From: Puccinia triticina
Taxonomy: Eukaryota > Basidiomycota > Pucciniomycetes > Pucciniales > Pucciniaceae
Assembly (NCBI RefSeq): GCF_026914185.1
Contig: NC_070574.1
Coordinates: 2,108,501 to 2,172,500, forward strand
Direction: 5' to 3'
Length of the DNA: 64,000 nucleotides
The position numbers and the translations under genes are program-made. The notes beneath the pieces were generated by a model. It searched no databases, was not told where the DNA came from, and saw only the letters and a program-made list of their open reading frames with translations. Positions within the stretch are counted from its first letter, which is position 1; every line of letters starts with the position of its first letter. Below are positions 58,982 through 64,000 of this stretch, one piece after another.

Positions 58982-59485
58982 AACTCTTTTTTTTCTTCTG
59001 ATTTTCTTTCCTTTCTGCTGGTTTCTTTCCTCAGTCGTGTCATCACTTTTCTTTGAAAAGGTGGAGTAAATGAGAGGAATGAAAAAGGTTGTGCAGGTGT
59101 GCAATCCACAAAAGGTAAAATTTGGAGTACACTCCAGTTCACTCAAAAAAAGAATTTACAATTTGGAGTGCACTAGAGTGCACTCCAATTTATGTTGAAC
59201 CCACTGGATTGTGAAGCCAAATTAATTCACTGAATTGTTGGAGTGCTTGGCCATGCACTCCCTTTTTTCTGGAGTGCATGGCTAAGCACTCCAACAATTC
59301 TGCAAATTTTGGAGTACTCTTGTCAGTACTCCAAATTATGTGGAGTTCTCCTGTGGGCACTCCAAGTTTTTGGAGTACATATCTCTGGCACACCAAAACT
59401 TTTGGAGTACCCAACACTGTAAGCCAAAAAGATGGAGTACATGAAGTAAAAAGTTGGAGTGCATTTAGGCTGACCCTTAGTTAAA

Positions 59486-59855
59486 TCCAAGTTTATTAAA
59501 TCCACACAAACATGGAAACCTAGATCTAAGTTTTGGCGTATTTCTAATTAAAAAATAAGACAACAGAAGAGCACACAATTTAGACAATACACAAAGCAGT
59601 TGAAAATATCCCCAAAGACCCAAATGCCCTATGGATGACCCTCCAGCTGTGCCAAAGCAACAAGCAAAAAAGGGCCGGTTGTGAAAGACTCTTGAAAGAG
59701 CTGCCAAGGAGGGGCCTAATCAAGTAACTAGGGGGCTTCCAGGGAGGGGGCGGACGAAACCGGATCCCCTGGGGGGGGGGGGGGGGGGGGGGGGGGGGGA
59801 AACTTGCCCATCCCACCCTCCATTTATAATATCCCATCAACCTCCATGCCTGTAT
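59486..59855. other. Spacer with a 29-base G tract
   Basis: No gene was recognised. 59771-59799 is an uninterrupted run of 29 G. Confidence 0.6.
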
Positions 59856-62231
59856 TTGTATTCAGCTGACCTTGTCTCCACCGCCACCCTGTTGCCTGCC
59901 CAACCCACGCCACCCCTTCGGTCCCAGTCAGAAGAAGATATTGCCTTGCTGCCAATTTCAACTATCCTCCCACCATGCTGGCAACCATCCAAGGCCACAC
60001 CCGCCATAGTTCAGCTGTATGATGCATCACTTTGCCTCGCGCTGGGCACGAGTGTGGCAATGGTGGCTATCTCCGGGCTGGTCCAGGTGATGGGGACGAG
60101 ATCCAGACTGTTCCGGACAATCCCTTCCAGCCTCCAAGATCCCCAAGCCTCATTTCCTGAGAAAACAGCTCCGCAGCCCTCAACAACAGCACAAGCAAGG
60201 TCTTCAAGATTGCACACCAGCACAATTTGCATCAACATCAACATCCATTATCTATGGCCTGGGTTATTCTACGTGCCCTCAATTCCACTTGTTGATACCT
60301 TGCAGATCTGCAAGTCCAAGCCTCACCACTCCTTTCCCACCCTGACAGCCATGTCCTCCTACTCCGTTGGCTCACCCACCAAATACTCCACCCTGAAACT
60401 TCTCCCTTCCAAAGCCCTACTCTGCTCGCTTCTTGATAAAGCCACTCCAATCGCCTCCCAACCATGCTCCTTATTCCATGATGTAATCGCCCGGAAAACC
60501 ATTAACCCGCACTCATACTCTGCCATCACCGGACATTGCAACTTGGACTCGTCCGTCATCCACTCCTCCGGTAGGCCGGGAGGAGGTAGTCGTACTCCCA
60601 GGCGGGGAAGCTGAGCTGGACGGACTTCTGGTCATTGTAGATGAAGTCTCTGAGCCCGGGGATCCCGAGCTCTTCGCGGAATTATTGGCCGCACAAGGTG
60701 TTATTGAGGGCGTGAGGGAGAGACTCCGGTGATTACGGTATCATCAAACATGCCCAGGAGAAGGGCGCAGACGGATAGCCAGTCGGCTCGCCGCTGGTGA
60801 TCAAGTACTTCATCAAACAACAAATCCTCGCAGACTGTTGGGAGCGCCACAAACTACTTGGTCCGGTCCTGGTCAAGATTCACGTCCTGGACCCTCCTGG
60901 ACCATCTCAGGAGAGTCAACTATCACACATCAATCATATACATAGACACACAGTACATGGTGTGACAATAAAGACTGGATGTCACACAATCTTCAAGAGG
61001 CTGGGTTAGGTTTGAAGGATAATCAACCGGTTACTCTCAAGGTTTGACTATCATACTTTAGGTTTTTCTCTTCTCATGTATCGCTAGTCAACCTTGTGTT
61101 TCACTGTTCCATTCTTCCTTCTTCTCTACACAACTCATCATATCGTGTCATCCCTAATAACTTGTTCAGGTATTAGTTTATTTGCTTTTGCTTGCTCATC
61201 AGAGTTTCATCTCTCCTCATCGCTCACCCACTGTCATCTGGTTTCTCATAGGTTCAGTTCTATTTCTTATTCTCTTTATCTCTTGTTACTTGACATGCAA
61301 CACACAACTCATCATATCGTGTCATCCCTAATACCTCGTTCAGGTATTAGTTTATTCGCTTTTGCTTGCTCATTGGAGTTTCATCTCTCCTCATCGCTCA
61401 CCTGCTGTCATCTGGTTTCTCATAGGTATTAGTTTATTTGGTTTTGCTTGCTCATCGGAGTTTCATCTCTCCTCATCGCTCACCCGCTGTCATCTGGTTT
61501 CTCATACATGGAAGCTAGAAAATCCAAAGGCAACCTCTTTCAGCTTTGCGCAAAGGAGGACGTGAGCGGAGGCACTCTGTTCCTCACCAACAAACCGGAC
61601 ACCCAAACATCTGTGGGATCTTGGAATATTTCGAGGGCTCGGACTGCTATTGTCTGGTCATGCTCCGATTTGGAGACAACAAAGATCTATTCAAACACAT
61701 CGAGCTGGCCCCCAATGGCCTGCTGACCGCCAAGGGGCGCAGGATCTTTGGCCATATTTTCAACGGTGTTGCCTTCTTGCACGAACGGAACATCGTCCAT
61801 CGGGATCTAAGACAAGAATGTCATCCTCAACCGGGATGGTATTGCCCAACTGGTTGATTTTAGACGGGCTGTTTACGTCAGAGAGGGCAGCGAGTTTGAG
61901 ACGTTTATGGGTACATTAGAGTGAGCATCAATTTCCAGGTTTTTTTAGCAGGCGCACCTTCTTGATAATTGCTGACAATTGATAATTACTTCTCTTGGAT
62001 ATAAAGGCTTTGCAGCCCCAAATCTTCAAAGGTGTCCCACACGGCGGAAAAGAGATTGATATATGGGTATTGGGGCCGATTTTATTTCTGCTGATTGCCA
62101 GAGATTGTCCGTTGTGGAACCCCAACAAAGCCACGCACAATTTATTTGTGACCATCATTGCTCCCCTCCACCAAAGCGTCTCCACTACATACCTCAACTG
62201 GGCCAGTCCACTCAACCACCTGCTCAACTGA
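59856..62231 (+). pseudogene. Protein kinase pseudogene, PAS-kinase-like
   Basis: Recognisable pieces in changing frames are: GDYGIIKHAQEKGADG and LVIKYFIKQQILADCWERHK (glycine loop and Lys region, ~60730-60845); GHPNICGILEYFEGSD (~61590); LFKHIELAPNGL; FLHERNIVHRDL (HRD loop, ~61780); NVILNRDGIAQLVDFRRAVY (DFG changed to DFR, ~61820-61880); TFMGTLE; and GGKEIDIWVLGPILFLLIA (~62040). The loop HRDxKxEN, GTLxYxxPE-like and GKxxDIWxLGxILFxLL patterns match CAMK/PAS-kinase relatives. Frameshifts, stops (~60775) and a tandem-repeat insertion (60900-61500) break it. 59856-60560 may be the decayed N-terminal part, which is less certain. Confidence 0.75.
61128..61506. repeat. Tandem repeat in the kinase pseudogene
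   Basis: A ~80-bp unit (GTATTAGTTTATTTGCTTTT ... ATCTGGTTTCTCATAG) occurs three times, at about 61169, 61342 and 61426. The first two are preceded by a shared ACAACTCATCATATCGTGTC block. Confidence 0.85.
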
Positions 62232-63202
62232 TAGCACACTGACATACAATTTGCCTTCATATCAGTCGCCACACAGCTATTCTTAGGGTTTACAGTCCTT
62301 TCATCAGCTCTCCTCATGCTCTTCCTCCAGTCCCCACCCTTCACATTGTTGATCTGGATCCAACCTTTGTTGTTTGAGATCTGCCTCAGCTGTTATTTTT
62401 TCGAGTGATGTGATGATGATGCTGCTGCTTCTCATGCTTTGGGTGTAAGATTGATAGAAGTTTAGCCAATTGTTTCAACCTTGGAGCTGGACTGTGATTT
62501 AGGATTATTCTCCAATGTGCTTCTGGGGAGGTGCAGAATGACGGTTGAAATTAGTTTGCTTATAATTAGATAGGATATAGTTGTGCACCATGTTCCACTG
62601 TACAAGTCTTTGGGCTGTAATTATTCTGTTGTGGTGGGAAAATTGAAAAAATGCAGTTTTTTGAGTGTTTTTGGGGGGCTAGGACATTGGTAGCTAAGTT
62701 TCATTGCTGCTCTTTTTGTAATTTCATTTCAAATTTCCACACAGAAGGTATCAATCAAGGATGTATCATAGTCTTTATCAACAATATCAATGAAGGTTTT
62801 CAGCAAAAAAAATCCTCTAACCTATACAACTTATATCCCAAAATAGCAATTGGTTTGTCTTCAAGTCCATGGTTGTGTTTTTTAACCACTTCATTTCAGT
62901 CAATAAATCTGACAATCTGCACACTTGTAGCAATTCAAATATGTAGGGAGAGAGAAATAGAAATAGAGGGATAAAAACAGACACTTTTTAATTGTATTAA
63001 ACTCTGAAAAAAGGACACATTCCTGTTGGGTGAACTGCATGAAATTGAAGAAAAAAAGGACATGGTGATTGGCAAGTGGATCCTAACATTGAAATACATT
63101 GTTGGTGTGTGTGCGTTTGTTTATGGGTGGGTTTGCTGTTAATCATAGACTCTATTCAACAAATGAGGGCTTAGTGCTCCAGTTTCAGTGCTTTAAGCCT
63201 TG
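62232..63202. other. Non-coding spacer
   Basis: No gene was recognised. AT-rich, with several T and A runs. Confidence 0.4.
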
Positions 63203-63679
63203 CAACGGTGGGCCAGCTACGCTAACCGTAGCGTTAGCGTGGCGTAGCGTAGCGGAATTCCGCTAAATTTTAGCGTAGCGTTAGCGGAATTGCGCCTTCT
63301 CTGCGCTAACGCTACGCGCAAAGGGTGCGCAGCTAATCTAGCTGTTAGCGTAGCGTTAGCGCAGATGCGCGCAATTGCGCTAACGCTACACACGCAGGGC
63401 GCAAAAGAGCGCGCGCTACGGTGCACCACAGTGCTTTTAGCTGAAAAAAAGGCCTTTTTTCCGCTAAAAGCGCTGTAGCGCAGCGTAGCGTAGCGTAGTG
63501 ACTGTCGCGGCGCGCTAACACTAACAAACAATTGGCGCACTGTTAGCGCCGCTGAAACGTAGCGCAGCTTTGCGGCGCTAACAGCGCGCTAACGCTACTC
63601 AAAATGGGCGGGCGCTTTTTGCCGCTACGCTAACGCTAAGTGGCCCTGTAGCGTAGTGTAGCGTAGCGGCCCACCGTTG
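63203..63679. repeat. 477-bp TAGCG-rich MITE, copy 2
   Basis: It has the same ends (CAACGGTGGGCC...GGCCCACCGTTG) and is nearly identical throughout to the copy at 57248-57719. It is flanked by its own 7-bp duplication AGCCTTG (63196-63202 and 63680-63686), so the two copies are independent insertions. Confidence 0.93.
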
Positions 63680-63686
63680 AGCCTTG

Positions 63687-64000
63687 GGAGCAGATGTGCT
63701 GAAGGGCATTCCCCTTTAAATTTGTCAAACAGGTTCTGAAAACAGATCAAAATCATAAAATTTGGTAAACAAATTTACACTGGTGACATGGAAAACATTG
63801 ATTGAGTAGTTGCAAATAGTAGAGTCACAGCGGTCACTTATCCCACAGGGTGATACAGTTGGGGGACATAAAGGGTAACTGCAGGGGGAAGGGGACAAAC
63901 GGCTGGCCAAAGGAGCTTGTGCTGTGTGAGTGGCAATGTGAGACCTCTGCCAAATCGTGAGTGTGGGTGTGAAATGGTGGGATGGGCACTGGACAGGGGT
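63687..64000. other. Unassigned sequence to window end
   Basis: Nothing coding or repetitive was recognised. Confidence 0.4.

Larger units (their letters stand above)
54552..59476 (+). mobile_element. MULE transposon with OTU-type protease (MULE-OTU), 4.9 kb
   Basis: Terminal inverted repeats are identical for about 44 bp (starting GGGTCAGCCTAAATGCAC and including ACTTTTTACTTCATGTACTC) and flanked by the perfect 9-bp duplication TTAGTTAAA (54543-54551 and 59477-59485). Both subterminal regions carry many GGAGTGC or GGAGTAC words in either orientation, probable transposase-binding sites. Its single large gene is degenerate and also interrupted by a TAGCG-rich MITE. Confidence 0.95.

Overview
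The window looks like a transposon-rich basidiomycete nuclear genome. The best guess is a rust fungus (Pucciniales). Housekeeping genes are cut by many short GT-AG introns, with micro-exons. They sit among Copia LTR elements, tyrosine-recombinase retroelements, MULE and PIF/Harbinger DNA transposons, MITEs and hairpin-rich repeats. The rust assignment rests on overall character, not on a database match. No CRISPR array, rRNA or complete tRNA gene was seen.

Layout. 0.8-2.8 kb (+): a complete gene for the 26S proteasome ATPase Rpt1. 4.0-9.65 kb (-): a complete synaptojanin-like phosphoinositide phosphatase (Sac + 5-phosphatase + proline-rich tail). 9.9-14.7 kb: an apparently intact Harbinger transposon (10052-13288) with perfect 18-bp ends, inserted in older repeats and followed by a 724-bp fold-back. 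15-18.2 kb: small MITEs and a 1.2-kb element that is one large palindrome built of GATGGCCGG hairpins. 18.2-20.9 kb: a GC-rich remnant. 20.9-24 kb: a truncated Copia carrying a solo LTR. 24-30.3 kb: a degenerate tyrosine-recombinase (Ngaro/DIRS-like) element split by another solo LTR. 31.6-32.0 kb: a possible very small secreted-protein gene between MITEs.

32.87-45.18 kb: a MULE whose transposase gene ends in a ubiquitin-specific-protease-like domain. It is interrupted by a 7.6-kb Copia, whose 5' LTR is in turn interrupted by a satellite-bearing MULE-type element. 45.4-52.2 kb: a broken duplicate of the synaptojanin-like gene, cut by a Harbinger-type satellite element and by a second tyrosine-recombinase element. 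52.2-54 kb (-): exons of an unrecognised gene. 54.55-59.48 kb: a second MULE, whose transposase gene ends in an OTU-type cysteine protease. 59.8-62.3 kb: a PAS-kinase-like protein kinase pseudogene. A 472-477-bp TAGCG-rich MITE occurs twice.

Three points stand out. Two different MULE families in one window each carry a deubiquitinase-like C-terminal domain (USP-like and OTU) and inserted into targets sharing TTAGTTA. The same palindromic (T)GACCGG/(T)GGCCGG hairpin satellite sits inside three elements with unrelated ends. Target-site duplications and paralogous empty sites let much of the insertion history be read directly. Only the proteasome and phosphatase genes look clearly functional for the host. 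The Harbinger is the only mobile element that looks potentially autonomous.
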